Shown here piece by piece: positions 8,963-17,529 of a stretch of 36,715 nt of DNA. A model generated the notes under the pieces. That model was not told the origin of the DNA. It did not search any database and worked only from the letters and a program-made list of their open reading frames with translations. Source of the DNA: a virus. The stretch covers positions 1 to 36,715 of IMG/VR virus record IMGVR_UViG_3300009550_000029. The stretch is one strand, 5' to 3'. Position 1 is the stretch's first letter. Every line of letters starts with the position of its first letter. Position numbers and translations under genes: made by a program.

Positions 8963-9001
8963 GCCCCAGCCGCCACCATTAAAGAAACAGTTGGCCGGGG
9001 C
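8963..9001. terminator. Hairpin between the Doc operon and the tail tube gene
   Basis: GCCCCAGCC (8963-8971) pairs with GGCCGGGGC (8993-9001) apart from one wobble or mismatch position, with a 21-base loop. It lies between the convergent toxin and tail-tube genes. It has no clear U-tract in either direction, so it is a weak terminator candidate. Confidence 0.35.
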
Positions 9002-9007
9002 AGAGCC

Positions 9008-9760
9008 TTAGTCGAGCATGATCACTTCAAAGGGGCTGGCTTTGCCGGCGGGGGTACGCAGCGCACCACTCAGCTGACCATTGATAAACTCATCGCTCAT
9101 CAGGTCGGTGGCTTCGGAAGCGTTCAGTACGGCTTCATGCACGATCACCCGGGCCTTCTTGCCGGTGGCCAGGTTCTTGCCTTCCAGAATGATGTGGCGG
9201 GGTTTCTGGATTTCCGTGGCACCCAGCACCTGCGTGCCGGTCTCGCCGTTGTATCCGTAGTCCACTTCCACTTCTGTGGCGGCACCCGAGTTCAGCGCTT
9301 TGATGAGCCCGGCATCGGTGTCCACTTCCACGTCAGTACCAACCGCCAGGTTGCTACTGCCGGTGGTTTCAGTCACCTGGACGCTTTGATCATCGATGTT
9401 CGCGTGCGCCAGCTTCACCCACTGCGCTTCGATCAAGGTGACGGTTTCCGCCGTTACCGTGCCCGCAGTAACACTGTGGGCAGCACTGGTGCCCCCCAGC
9501 GCTTCGGCCAGCAGTTCCGCTGGCAGGGAATCAAAGGTGATGGCCATTTGCGCCGGATCACCGGGAATGTTCACTACATCCAGCGCCTGGCCGTAGGTAG
9601 CGGGTTGCTTGGAAATCCGGTTGCGCGCTTCAGTGCTTGGCGGGGTGAGCTCAAAGCTGGGGACGTTGATGGGGCCATTGAATGCGCCGATAACGCCCTG
9701 CTCTACCGGGGCAATGTAGACCTTGCCGGCAAAGATGAGGCCGGTGTCCTGGTAAGACAT
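9008..9760 (-). CDS. Major tail tube protein (lambda gpV-like)
   Basis: 250 residues from ATG at 9760, preceded by a strong AAAGGAG. The protein is beta-rich, with an N-terminal SYQDTGLIFAGKVYIAP segment and two longer strands near the C-terminus (GKKARVIVHEAVLNAS and AGKASPFEVIMLD), as seen in tail-tube proteins of long-tailed siphophages. It sits between the U-like terminator protein and the tape measure, the usual position. It would polymerise into hexameric rings around the tape measure. No contractile-sheath gene lies nearby, supporting a non-contractile tail. Confidence 0.8.
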   Translation of the reverse strand: MSYQDTGLIFAGKVYIAPVEQGVIGAFNGPINVPSFELTPPSTEARNRISKQPATYGQALDVVNIPGDPAQMAITFDSLPAELLAEALGGTSAAHSVTAGTVTAETVTLIEAQWVKLAHANIDDQSVQVTETTGSSNLAVGTDVEVDTDAGLIKALNSGAATEVEVDYGYNGETGTQVLGATEIQKPRHIILEGKNLATGKKARVIVHEAVLNASEATDLMSDEFINGQLSGALRTPAGKASPFEVIMLD

Positions 9761-9799
9761 GCTGTTCTCCTTTGGCGCAGGGCGCCGATGGGTTGGGGT

Positions 9800-10264
9800 T
9801 TACGTTTTAGGTTCGAGGGTCATCTGGTAGCGAGCGGTGACGGTGAGCGCCACCCAAGCGACGGGATAACCGTCTTCGGGAATGTTGTATTCGGCATCGC
9901 CCACTTCACTGTCGAGCGCGTGGCCGTCGAGCTGTTCCGTGTTGTTGCGGTCGGCCAGGGCGTTTATCAGGTCGTGCAGGTGGCGTTGCAGTTTCAGGGC
10001 AACCCCTGCTTCGGCCTTTTCGGCCACGATGATCTGGTGTGACACTTCGCGCACCAGCCGCCCGCCACTGCTTTTACTGGCGCGGCGGTCATCACCCGGT
10101 TGCAGCGCGATAAACGGGAACGCCTGCTGCTGGTCCATCACTAGCGCGTGGGCCAGCCAGCCTTCGTACAGTTCGGCGCCCGCATCGCTGCTGTAACCGT
10201 TTGCGGTGGTAATACTTTCTAGGCGCTGCCGGTACACGCCATAAATGGCTTCGCTCGGGATCAT
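9800..10264 (-). CDS. Tail terminator-like protein (gpU position)
   Basis: 154 residues. ATG at 10264 overlaps the stop of the Z-like gene (ATGA). The start IPSEAIYGVYRQRLESI and the central HQIIVAEKAEAGVALKLQRHLHD are consistent with the small alpha/beta proteins that cap the tail tube at its head-proximal end in lambda-like phages. Assignment rests mainly on synteny (Z, this gene, tail tube) and length; similarity to lambda gpU itself is not obvious by eye. Confidence 0.6.
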   Translation of the reverse strand: MIPSEAIYGVYRQRLESITTANGYSSDAGAELYEGWLAHALVMDQQQAFPFIALQPGDDRRASKSSGGRLVREVSHQIIVAEKAEAGVALKLQRHLHDLINALADRNNTEQLDGHALDSEVGDAEYNIPEDGYPVAWVALTVTARYQMTLEPKT

Positions 10265-10848
10265 TCAAATAGCTCCAGCAGCCGACCAGCAACCACTCGC
10301 GTCATGTGGTCCTTTAGTTCTGGGGAGAGGTCATGGCGCACGGTCTGGAATACTTGGCTCACACTCGGCCCATGCAAAACTTTATAGTTATCGCGGCCCT
10401 TCCCTGTCCGAACAGCAATACCCAGCGCCCCGCTGCCGCGAAGGCCCGGCACGTAGAAAAATCCGGCGGCCGCATAGCTGCTGCCCGGTTTAACCTTGCC
10501 TCTTATGCCCCCGTGCTTAGTGCTACCCTTTCCGCGCCCTGGATGTTTCTTCGGGACACGAATTCCTCTGTTCTCGAAACGAGAAAGCAGCACTCCACGC
10601 TTTGTGGCCTGAACACCGGCCTCCCATGACTTTCCTTTCTGAATGGGCGGAAAGACACGAAGATGCCGAGCAACATAGGACCGGCTCAATGCAACTTGGC
10701 TGCTAATCCTGGACACGGACTGCTCACGAGCGAATTTGGATGTTTCGCTAAGAACGCTCTGAATTGCCACCGCGCTATGCTTCCCACCTATCTGGGCAAT
10801 CGCATCAAGCACGATCTTCATGTCTCGGCTTGTTCTGGGGGTGCTCAT
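10261..10848 (-). CDS. Minor tail protein Z family
   Basis: 195 residues from ATG at 10848. That start has a near-perfect GGAGGTGA ribosome-binding site and overlaps the upstream stop (ATGA). An upstream extension of this frame to 10956 is not needed. The segment with GIRGKVKPGSS, YAAAGFFYVPG, VRTGKGRDN and the terminal GPSVSQVFQ is typical of prophage minor tail protein Z, which in lambda acts at the head-tail joining end of the tail. Basic (Lys/Arg-rich) centre. Confidence 0.8.
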   Translation of the reverse strand: MSTPRTSRDMKIVLDAIAQIGGKHSAVAIQSVLSETSKFAREQSVSRISSQVALSRSYVARHLRVFPPIQKGKSWEAGVQATKRGVLLSRFENRGIRVPKKHPGRGKGSTKHGGIRGKVKPGSSYAAAGFFYVPGLRGSGALGIAVRTGKGRDNYKVLHGPSVSQVFQTVRHDLSPELKDHMTRVVAGRLLELFE

Positions 10849-11162
10849 TGGGTCACCTCCACCACCAAGGTGGTGTCGTTGTCGCGCTCCAGGGTGTGCA
10901 CCGTCCAGACCTTCCCTTTCATCGTGATCTTGTCGCCCCGGCGCGGGTACGGCCACGCAGCTTTGGGGTACTCGATATAAATCAGGGTGGCGATCAGGGC
11001 GTTCATGTCGTCGCGCACGTCGTCGTAATCCAGGGTGGCGACGGTTTCCGGGCTAGTGCCCCGCTCCGGCTTCAGTGGCCCGGCCGTGATGGTGGCCGGG
11101 TCACCGTAGAAATTGAAAACGGCGCCATCCAGCGCCGTTTTGTAGCCATCGAACTGGCTCAT
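10845..11162 (-). CDS. Head-tail connector protein (lambda FII position)
   Basis: 105 residues from ATG at 11162, two bases after the stop of the DUF2190 gene. A longer reading to 11195 would overlap that gene without a ribosome-binding site. The ending (RRGDKITMKGKVWTVHTLERDN ... LVVEVTQ) is a small beta-barrel pattern like the head-tail joining proteins that sit between decoration and Z genes. Function inferred from order and size. Confidence 0.62.
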   Translation of the reverse strand: MSQFDGYKTALDGAVFNFYGDPATITAGPLKPERGTSPETVATLDYDDVRDDMNALIATLIYIEYPKAAWPYPRRGDKITMKGKVWTVHTLERDNDTTLVVEVTQ

Positions 11163-11164
11163 GG

Positions 11165-11491
11165 TTAGAAGCTGCTGTTCAGACGCACGCGGCAAACGAC
11201 GTCACCATTCACACCGCCTTCCACAAACACGCCTACGGCGGTGTTGTCAGTGGATACGGTGGTGATTTTGCTGCCGTTCCAGTAAGCAGGATCGCCCACT
11301 TCAGGTTCGTCGGCAGTGGTTTTGGGAAGCTCGAACACGCCACCGGTTTTCAGGGTGAGCTCTTCGTTGGCAGCCGCGTCATGCAACGCCACACCAAACA
11401 GAGAACCCATAACAACCAGGTCACCAGAGGCGGCCAGGGCGGCAGCAATGACGGTGATGTTCTCGCCACGCTGGATGAAGTTTTTAGCCAT
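11165..11491 (-). CDS. DUF2190 family capsid decoration/cement protein
   Basis: 108 residues with ribosome-binding site AAAGGTG before ATG 11491. The beta-rich pattern (ENITVIAAALAASGDLVVMG, then GVALHDAAANEELTL) and the central DPAYWNG fit the DUF2190 family, which replaces lambda gpD in many prophages and is thought to stabilise the expanded capsid. It directly follows the protease-capsid fusion gene, its normal place. Confidence 0.78.
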   Translation of the reverse strand: MAKNFIQRGENITVIAAALAASGDLVVMGSLFGVALHDAAANEELTLKTGGVFELPKTTADEPEVGDPAYWNGSKITTVSTDNTAVGVFVEGGVNGDVVCRVRLNSSF

Positions 11492-11581
11492 GATTGCACC
11501 TTTGCATCCCTCGTCGGGATAGATGGGTAAATTAGGTGCGGGCCCCGAAGGGCACCGCGGGGAGAGAGGGTTTAGCCGGGG

Positions 11582-13789
11582 TTATTGCCCGGCGTTTTTG
11601 AACAGGCCACGGTGATCGATGACGCCGGCACCGAAGTCCAGACGCGCTTTGATCTTCACGCCATCCACGTCGAAGCCCTGCTGGGTTTCGATGTACACAC
11701 CTTCTTCACCAGTGAGGTAGGCGTATTCGATGGTATCGATACGGGACGGCGCAGCCGCCAGATACCAAGAAGATTCACTCTTCTCATCCAAGCGCGGCTC
11801 AACGATAACCGTGAGGGTGCCCGCGAACGGGTTCACGTCGCTGGACTTCGCGCTGAGGATTTCCGCAACGATCTGCTGGGCCTTGGTTTCCAGTGCCGCC
11901 GGCACAATCAGGAATTCCGCCTGCAGGTTCAGTGGGCGCTTGCTTTTAACGCCTTTCTGCAGACGCAATTGCTTGCGGCCCTCAGAGAGCGTTTCCACAC
12001 TCAGAGCCCCGGCAGTGCCCAGGTTGTTGTGGCTGGCATGGAACAGGGTGACGTTATCAGCCATTTTCACGTTCTCGGTGATCAAGGCCCACACTGTGTT
12101 GCTTTCCAGTTCCGCAGCGCTGGCACCAAAGGCCGCTGGCACCCGGCTGAAAGCGTCCAGGTCATCGTTAATGATGGTCTGGCGGGTCAGGGCGATGATC
12201 TTGCCGTAGGTTTCCAGCTTGTAACGCTGGTTGTCTTCACCCATGGAGCCATATTTGTATTCACCGGCTTCATTGACCTTCTCCAGCTCGGGCGCATCAC
12301 CCAGCTGCGCCCGGTTAATGAACTTGAAGTCGCTGGCGCTGGATTGGCGGCAGAATGCCTTGAACGTCTGCGGTGCCGCTTCATACCCGGCACGCAGGGT
12401 TTTGTTCGCCACATCCGCCAGGATGGCCGGGAAGTCGTCGGTGGAGTGCATGGCTTTGGCGGCGATTTCCATGCCAGTCATGCCACGGGTGGAGCCCCCG
12501 CCCGCGTGGATCACTTCCGCAGCCATATTCAGCAGGTTCATGCCACGAAAGTCGCGCGCTTCATCCGGCAGCTGGTTAGCCCCCGGGTTAACGCGATTCA
12601 TCAACGCTGCCACCATGCCGGCACGCAATGCTTCACCGTTGTGACCGACCACAACATGACCACCGGGCACGGTGTTCTGGCTGCGGGTGGCCAGCAGGTT
12701 CAGCACCTCGTTGCGGGCATCCGCCACGGTGGTGCCGCTGTCGATCATGCGGTTCAGGTCCGCTTCTTCGACACGGTGGGTGGATGCCAAGGCGCGCAGC
12801 TCGCTGACGCGGGTGCGCTCTTGGGCGATGGCTTGGGTAGCCACTTCGCCCGCGTTCTGGGCTTCGGCTGCCGGTACCGGCGGCGGGTCGTTACGGGTAC
12901 CACGGTTCTGGGCACCAGCGGCGGCCAGGGGTGGCTCCTCTTCTTCCTCGCCACCACCGGCAGCTGCAGCGGCCTGGGCTTTGGCTTCAGCGGCAGCCAC
13001 ACGGACTTCCAGCTGCTCATTGGTTTCGCCGGCATGACGGGACAGGCCCACCGCCTTCGCGCGTTGTTCGAGAGTCATAACAGTACCTTTCGGGTTGGTG
13101 TGTGCGGCAGCGGTGGCCGCCGTGATTTGGCCCGAAGCGGGCCGGTGATACAGGTTGACTGCGCCAGCTGGCGCATTCTGGAATGCGGCGAGATCTGCCT
13201 GGGCGACAGCCTGCACCGGTTCAATCAATTCATCGGCAAAGCCCAGTTCTACGGCTTGCTCACCGTTCAGCCAGGTTTCTGCCGCCATCATGGCTTTGAG
13301 GGTGTCTTTATCCAGGCCGGTTTTGGTGGCGTAGATCCCGGCCACGCTATCTTCAAACTGGTCGTACACATCCGCCATACGACGGTGATCGTCCGCCTCG
13401 CCCAGACTGGGCCCCCACGGTTTGTGGATCATGATGAAAGCGTTGGCCGGGATGCGGACCACGTCGCCTGCCATGGCGATAACGCTGGCCATGCTGAGCG
13501 CGATGCCATCAATGGTGACTTCTACACGGCGCTCGCTGTTGGCTAGCGCGTTATAGATGGCGAGGCCTTCAGTGATCTGGCCGCCTTCACTGTGAATCCG
13601 CACAGGCAGCGGGCCATCGTTCAGGGCTTCCACTTCACGCACGATGGTCATGGCGTCGAGGCCATCCCACCAATCACCGATGACGCCGTAGAGCAGCAGC
13701 TCGCCTTTGGCGTTGATCTGGTTTGTTGCAGACAAAGCGAGTCCGCCGTTGACCGCTTGGGCCAACGCTTTCAGTTTCCATTTAGGCAT
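11582..13789 (-). CDS. ClpP-like prohead protease / major capsid protein fusion
   Basis: 735 residues from ATG 13789 with GGAGCACCCC upstream. Residues ~1-195 are a ClpP-like (S14-type) protease: the nucleophile is Ser99 in DGIALSMASVIAMAGD and the general base His122 in FIMIHKPW. The third position is occupied by an ETWLNGEQAVELGFADE segment. Residues ~245-320 are a low-complexity Ala/Glu/Pro linker with a run of glutamates, possibly scaffold-like. Residues ~390-735 are the HK97-fold major capsid domain (FKFINRAQLGD, GEYKYGSMGEDNQRYKLETYG, ...WALITENVKMADNVTLFHASHNN, DVDGVKIKARLDFGAG). The protease would mature the prohead and release the capsid part. Such fusions are known in prophages and replace separate protease, scaffold and capsid genes. 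Confidence 0.92.
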   Translation of the reverse strand: MPKWKLKALAQAVNGGLALSATNQINAKGELLLYGVIGDWWDGLDAMTIVREVEALNDGPLPVRIHSEGGQITEGLAIYNALANSERRVEVTIDGIALSMASVIAMAGDVVRIPANAFIMIHKPWGPSLGEADDHRRMADVYDQFEDSVAGIYATKTGLDKDTLKAMMAAETWLNGEQAVELGFADELIEPVQAVAQADLAAFQNAPAGAVNLYHRPASGQITAATAAAHTNPKGTVMTLEQRAKAVGLSRHAGETNEQLEVRVAAAEAKAQAAAAAGGGEEEEEPPLAAAGAQNRGTRNDPPPVPAAEAQNAGEVATQAIAQERTRVSELRALASTHRVEEADLNRMIDSGTTVADARNEVLNLLATRSQNTVPGGHVVVGHNGEALRAGMVAALMNRVNPGANQLPDEARDFRGMNLLNMAAEVIHAGGGSTRGMTGMEIAAKAMHSTDDFPAILADVANKTLRAGYEAAPQTFKAFCRQSSASDFKFINRAQLGDAPELEKVNEAGEYKYGSMGEDNQRYKLETYGKIIALTRQTIINDDLDAFSRVPAAFGASAAELESNTVWALITENVKMADNVTLFHASHNNLGTAGALSVETLSEGRKQLRLQKGVKSKRPLNLQAEFLIVPAALETKAQQIVAEILSAKSSDVNPFAGTLTVIVEPRLDEKSESSWYLAAAPSRIDTIEYAYLTGEEGVYIETQQGFDVDGVKIKARLDFGAGVIDHRGLFKNAGQ

Positions 13790-13801
13790 GGGGTGCTCCG
13801 G

Positions 13802-15274
13802 TTATTCGTCGCCGGGTTCGGGGTATGCCGCGCCGGGGGCACGGGCCTGGGTAACGCCGGCATCACTCACGCGGCCTGCATCGGTGGTAACGATAATGCC
13901 GTCACGGTTGAGGCTGTCGCGTTCTTGTTTGATTTCGGCGAACACGTCTTCGGGCTCAAAGCCCATGGAGCGGATCTGTTCGGATAGCGAGCCCAGGCCT
14001 GCGCGAACCATGTGGACAATCGGCGGAATTTCCCGCGAGGGGTCGATCATTTCACGGCGTGGCGGGGTCCATTCCCAGCGCACGGGCTGCTTGATTTCAC
14101 CGACCAGCATGGCCGCCTGGTTGAACCATTCGCCCACGCCTTGGCATACCGTGGGGATCAACGATGCCCAGCGGTATTGCTCCACGTTGCGGGTGAATTC
14201 CAGGTGCCCCATGCGCCCGCTGCTAAAATTCACGCGCTCCAGGTTGCCGGTGAGCGCGGCGAACGGTACGCCGTAGGCGATGGCGATGGCGTGTTGTTCA
14301 ACGCTAACGAATTCACCATGGCCGGATACGCTGGGCGGGTTGTTGAAGCGCACGTCTTCGCCGCCTTTCAGGCGCGGGAACATGCCGGGCTCCAGCTTTT
14401 CTGGCAGCACGTCGCCTTTGCGATCGTTGTCGCCTTCTGTCTCCACGACGACCCCCACCAGGCAGGCGGCGCTTTTGGCGGCCTCGATGCGGGCATCTTG
14501 GTAATCGTCCAGGTTCTTCATGCGCATGATGGCGGCGGTGCCACGCGGCACGCCGCGCACTTGCCCTGGGCGCAGCATTTCAAACAGATGGATCACATCC
14601 GCCGCCGGCGTGAGCTTGCTGGCGCTGAAACCGCCCAGCGCATCACCGGGGTGGCTGGTGTGCAGCCAGTAGCCCACGCGCTGGTGCTGCGCGTTGAACT
14701 GCACGCCTTGCACGGCGTAGCCGCCATTCATCTGGCCGTTTTTGGTGTGATCCAGATAATCACCTTCCAACAACCGCAGCTTGAGCGGCACTTTCAGGGC
14801 GGGGTCTCTGTCGGTCACACGCACGATAATCGCATCGCCGCTTTCTACAGCGGTGCGCACGGCCAAGGCTTGCAGGCCGTACAGGTTATGCCGGCCGTCA
14901 TAGTCGATGGCCGTGCTCTCGCACCAATTCAGCATGGTGCGCTGGAGCGGTTTCTTTTCTTCAGCATCGCTCACCAGCGCACTGGGGCGGATGCCAGTGC
15001 CAACGATGTTGGTGGTGAGCACCCGCACTGCGCTGGCGGCATACGGGTTGTTTCGCACCAGCTCACGGTGCCGGGCACGCAGCAGTGGGAGCGCGGCGCG
15101 GCTTTCAGCGTTGGCGCTGCTATCGCTGCCCCGTGTCCAGGTGTTGCGCCGGCCTTTGCCAGCACCGTCGTAGCCGTTCACTGCGCGCAGGCGATCCGTT
15201 ACCACGCGGGCACGGGTGCGGCGGGCTTCGGCTTCCGGGGAAAAGAACCCGATGGTGCGGTCCAGCCAGCTCAT
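13802..15274 (-). CDS. Portal protein, lambda family
   Basis: 490 residues. ATG 15274 overlaps the gpW stop (ATGA). The N-terminal part (SWLDRTIGFFSPEAEARR) and the segments SADVIHLFEMLRPGQVRGVPR-like and AIAYGVPFAALTGNLERVNFSSGRMGHLE are hallmarks of the lambda gpB portal family; the last is the well-conserved Y-SS-R core. It forms the dodecameric ring through which DNA is packaged and to which terminase and gpW bind. Length and position between gpW and the protease gene match lambda. Confidence 0.93.
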   Translation of the reverse strand: MSWLDRTIGFFSPEAEARRTRARVVTDRLRAVNGYDGAGKGRRNTWTRGSDSSANAESRAALPLLRARHRELVRNNPYAASAVRVLTTNIVGTGIRPSALVSDAEEKKPLQRTMLNWCESTAIDYDGRHNLYGLQALAVRTAVESGDAIIVRVTDRDPALKVPLKLRLLEGDYLDHTKNGQMNGGYAVQGVQFNAQHQRVGYWLHTSHPGDALGGFSASKLTPAADVIHLFEMLRPGQVRGVPRGTAAIMRMKNLDDYQDARIEAAKSAACLVGVVVETEGDNDRKGDVLPEKLEPGMFPRLKGGEDVRFNNPPSVSGHGEFVSVEQHAIAIAYGVPFAALTGNLERVNFSSGRMGHLEFTRNVEQYRWASLIPTVCQGVGEWFNQAAMLVGEIKQPVRWEWTPPRREMIDPSREIPPIVHMVRAGLGSLSEQIRSMGFEPEDVFAEIKQERDSLNRDGIIVTTDAGRVSDAGVTQARAPGAAYPEPGDE

Positions 15275-15480
15275 TGGTACCCCCGGTCAAACGTGGGGGC
15301 ATACGCCCGGTGTTGGCCACCGGCGTTTGGGCCCTTCACACTTTTGCGGATCATGTCGCGCACACGAATCATGTCATCGAGGCTGCGGAATTCCGTGGTC
15401 TTACCGTTGTGCGTAATGCGCAGGGTGCCTGTGGCAATCGCGGCTTCAATGCGATCCAGATCTGCTTGCGTGTAAGCCAT
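15271..15480 (-). CDS. gpW-like head-tail joining protein
   Basis: 69 residues. The N-terminus MAYTQADLDRIEAAIATGTL and the helix RSLDDMIRVRDMIRKSV are characteristic of the small gpW family, which plugs the portal vertex after packaging and helps attach the tail. It lies between the large terminase (7-bp gap) and the portal (4-base overlap), exactly as lambda W does. Confidence 0.88.
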   Translation of the reverse strand: MAYTQADLDRIEAAIATGTLRITHNGKTTEFRSLDDMIRVRDMIRKSVKGPNAGGQHRAYAPTFDRGYQ

Positions 15481-15486
15481 GGGCGG

Positions 15487-17529
15487 TTACCAGTAGTTGG
15501 ATTTGCGGCGGCCACCGCCGGCGTCTTCCGGGGTGTCATCGCCACCGAACAGGTCGCTTTGTTTGAGCTGGGCCTCAAGCTGATCCCAGCGTTCATCTTT
15601 CCAGGTGTGCAAGCGCAGGCTGTAGGCCGCGTGCAGGGCGTAGACTTCGCAGTCAGCCGCCTCAATGGGCTGGCCGGGCTTGTCGTGCCACACGAGCTTG
15701 CCGCCCATGCGGGCGTTGGGCGCTTTGATCACACCGGTGAGTTGCTCGTAGTAGTCGTCGCGCACGTTGGTGTACCAGTGCATGCGGCCTGGGCCTTCGC
15801 CTTGCAGGCTGAGCCTGCCGCCTTCACCGAAGATCAGGTCTTTGGCTTTGTGGGTGCCTACCTGATACACCTGCAGGCCGAATTTCGCGGCCTTGGTTTT
15901 GTGGCCGTTCTTCTTGCTGTAATCGGTTTTTCGCGGGGCGCTGAATATCTCGCGACGGCCGTAATCGTTACTGCTGCCCTTGATGGCCATGACGCCGCGC
16001 TTCTGCCGGGGGCGTACCCAGTTGTACACCTGCTCGGTGCTGTGGCCGCCGGAGTCGATACTGATGGCACGCGGGATCATCCTGAATCCGTCCGCGCTTT
16101 TGCGGGGGGTAAACAGGAAATCATCAAGCTCTTTCCAAACCGGGTCGCTGCTATCGGTGGTGCTGACCTTGGCGAAGAATTCGCCCCAGTAGATCAGCCA
16201 GCCTTCCATGCCCCTGCCCCAGGCACGCAGCACAACGGCAACACGATCGCGCTGCACATCGATGCCGGCGGTGAGGATCAGGCCACCATGGGGCACCACC
16301 AGTTCGGGGTAATCTTCCGCGCGTTCGCGCAGGGCGTCCGCGTCTGGTGCCGCTGTTTCGTATTCGAAGGTGCGGCCCAGCTTCTGGTTGGTGAACGTGA
16401 TCAGGCCGGAAAGGTCGCCTTTTTCAGCCAGGTGATCCGCTTTCAGCTTGTCGCGCACCACATCCGCGAGGCTGGTACCCGGTACGCAGGCATATAGCTC
16501 GCCGAGCTGGGTGAAGCCAGCCTTTCCATGGAAGGGCCGTGTTGGAACCCAGCCACATAGCGGGTCGCCCTGCTCCACCGCGTTGTACACGGTGTCGCGG
16601 ATGTTGGTTTGTCGCTGGTGATCATCCCAGCCGCTGCCACAGCCCGGGCAGCAATACACGGCGGTATCCGGCATGGCGCGGCCGTACACTTCGTGCACTG
16701 GGGCTTCGTCATCGGCATCCAGCCAGCTGACGTTTTCCCATGCCAGTACATGGCTCTCTTCGCATTCGTGACACACCACCGGCAGCACCCGGCAATCGGA
16801 TTCACGCACGCGGTGTTCCGTTTTGCTCAGGTCCTTAATGGTTGGGGTGCCACCCACAATCAGCTTGCTGCCGGGGTAGCGTTTCAGCCGCTCTTCCAGC
16901 AGGCCGATCGCATCCCCCTGCCGCTTCACATCCACGCTGGGATCGTCGGGTTCTTCAACTACACCCGCGCCCACCGAGCTGGTGGACCTCACGTTGCCGG
17001 GGCTGTTGGAACCAACCAGTTTCAGGAAGCCGCCCGGGAAGGTTTTCAAATCCCAGCGATTGCCCGCCTTGCGGCTGGTGGTCACATCGACCACGCCTTT
17101 CATGGCAGGGGTAGCGCTGAGCGCGGGCACCAGCTTTTCATCGTGAAAGGCCTTGCCGTCTTTCTCTTTCGCGAACAGCACCATCAGCGGTGCCGGGTGG
17201 CCGTCAATGCGTTTGGCCAGGTACCCGATGAGAAAGTAAGTCCAGCCCAACTGGGCGGCTTTCATCAGGTCCACTTCATCCACGCTGGTGTCATCCAGCG
17301 CCGCGGCGACGCCCAAGAAATAAGGCGAATAATAAAAGTCGTACAGCCCAGCCAGATCACCGATGGTTTCCGGCAGGTGGTAGTGTTCCTGCATCCATTG
17401 CGCTGTCGGCACATGCCGACGGGGCCGGAATTTACTCGACGCCCTCAGTAAGACCTTTCGCAGCGTCGCCTGCAAACTCGCCAATTCGCTCAATTGCAGG
17501 TTCAACGACATCGCTAAGTGTTGCGGCAT
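15487..17529 (-). CDS. Terminase large subunit, GpA family
   Basis: About 680 residues if started at ATG 17529; a TTG three bases earlier and an ATG at 17511 are alternatives, and all overlap the small-terminase end by 80-100 bases. The ATPase region carries the degenerate P-loop typical of GpA (KAAQLGWTYFLIG) and an acidic VVEEPDDP around the Walker-B position. A zinc-binding pair (VCHECEE ... CCPGCGSGW) lies in the middle. The C-terminal nuclease shows AGIDVQRDRVAVVLRAWG and ISIDSGGHSTEQVYNW. It cuts concatemers and drives DNA into proheads. Confidence 0.92.
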   Translation of the reverse strand: MPQHLAMSLNLQLSELASLQATLRKVLLRASSKFRPRRHVPTAQWMQEHYHLPETIGDLAGLYDFYYSPYFLGVAAALDDTSVDEVDLMKAAQLGWTYFLIGYLAKRIDGHPAPLMVLFAKEKDGKAFHDEKLVPALSATPAMKGVVDVTTSRKAGNRWDLKTFPGGFLKLVGSNSPGNVRSTSSVGAGVVEEPDDPSVDVKRQGDAIGLLEERLKRYPGSKLIVGGTPTIKDLSKTEHRVRESDCRVLPVVCHECEESHVLAWENVSWLDADDEAPVHEVYGRAMPDTAVYCCPGCGSGWDDHQRQTNIRDTVYNAVEQGDPLCGWVPTRPFHGKAGFTQLGELYACVPGTSLADVVRDKLKADHLAEKGDLSGLITFTNQKLGRTFEYETAAPDADALRERAEDYPELVVPHGGLILTAGIDVQRDRVAVVLRAWGRGMEGWLIYWGEFFAKVSTTDSSDPVWKELDDFLFTPRKSADGFRMIPRAISIDSGGHSTEQVYNWVRPRQKRGVMAIKGSSNDYGRREIFSAPRKTDYSKKNGHKTKAAKFGLQVYQVGTHKAKDLIFGEGGRLSLQGEGPGRMHWYTNVRDDYYEQLTGVIKAPNARMGGKLVWHDKPGQPIEAADCEVYALHAAYSLRLHTWKDERWDQLEAQLKQSDLFGGDDTPEDAGGGRRKSNYW

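Noticed and set aside
11535-11556. Hairpin between capsid fusion and DUF2190 gene as a terminator
   Set aside because: The stem is short and imperfect and no U-tract follows it.
11585-13546. Long plus-strand open frame of 653 codons
   Set aside because: Exactly antisense to the protease-capsid fusion; His/Gly/Arg-rich without motifs. GC-rich codon bias leaves the antisense frame open.
14012-15475. Plus-strand open frame of 487 codons
   Set aside because: Antisense to portal and gpW; composition typical of a shadow frame.
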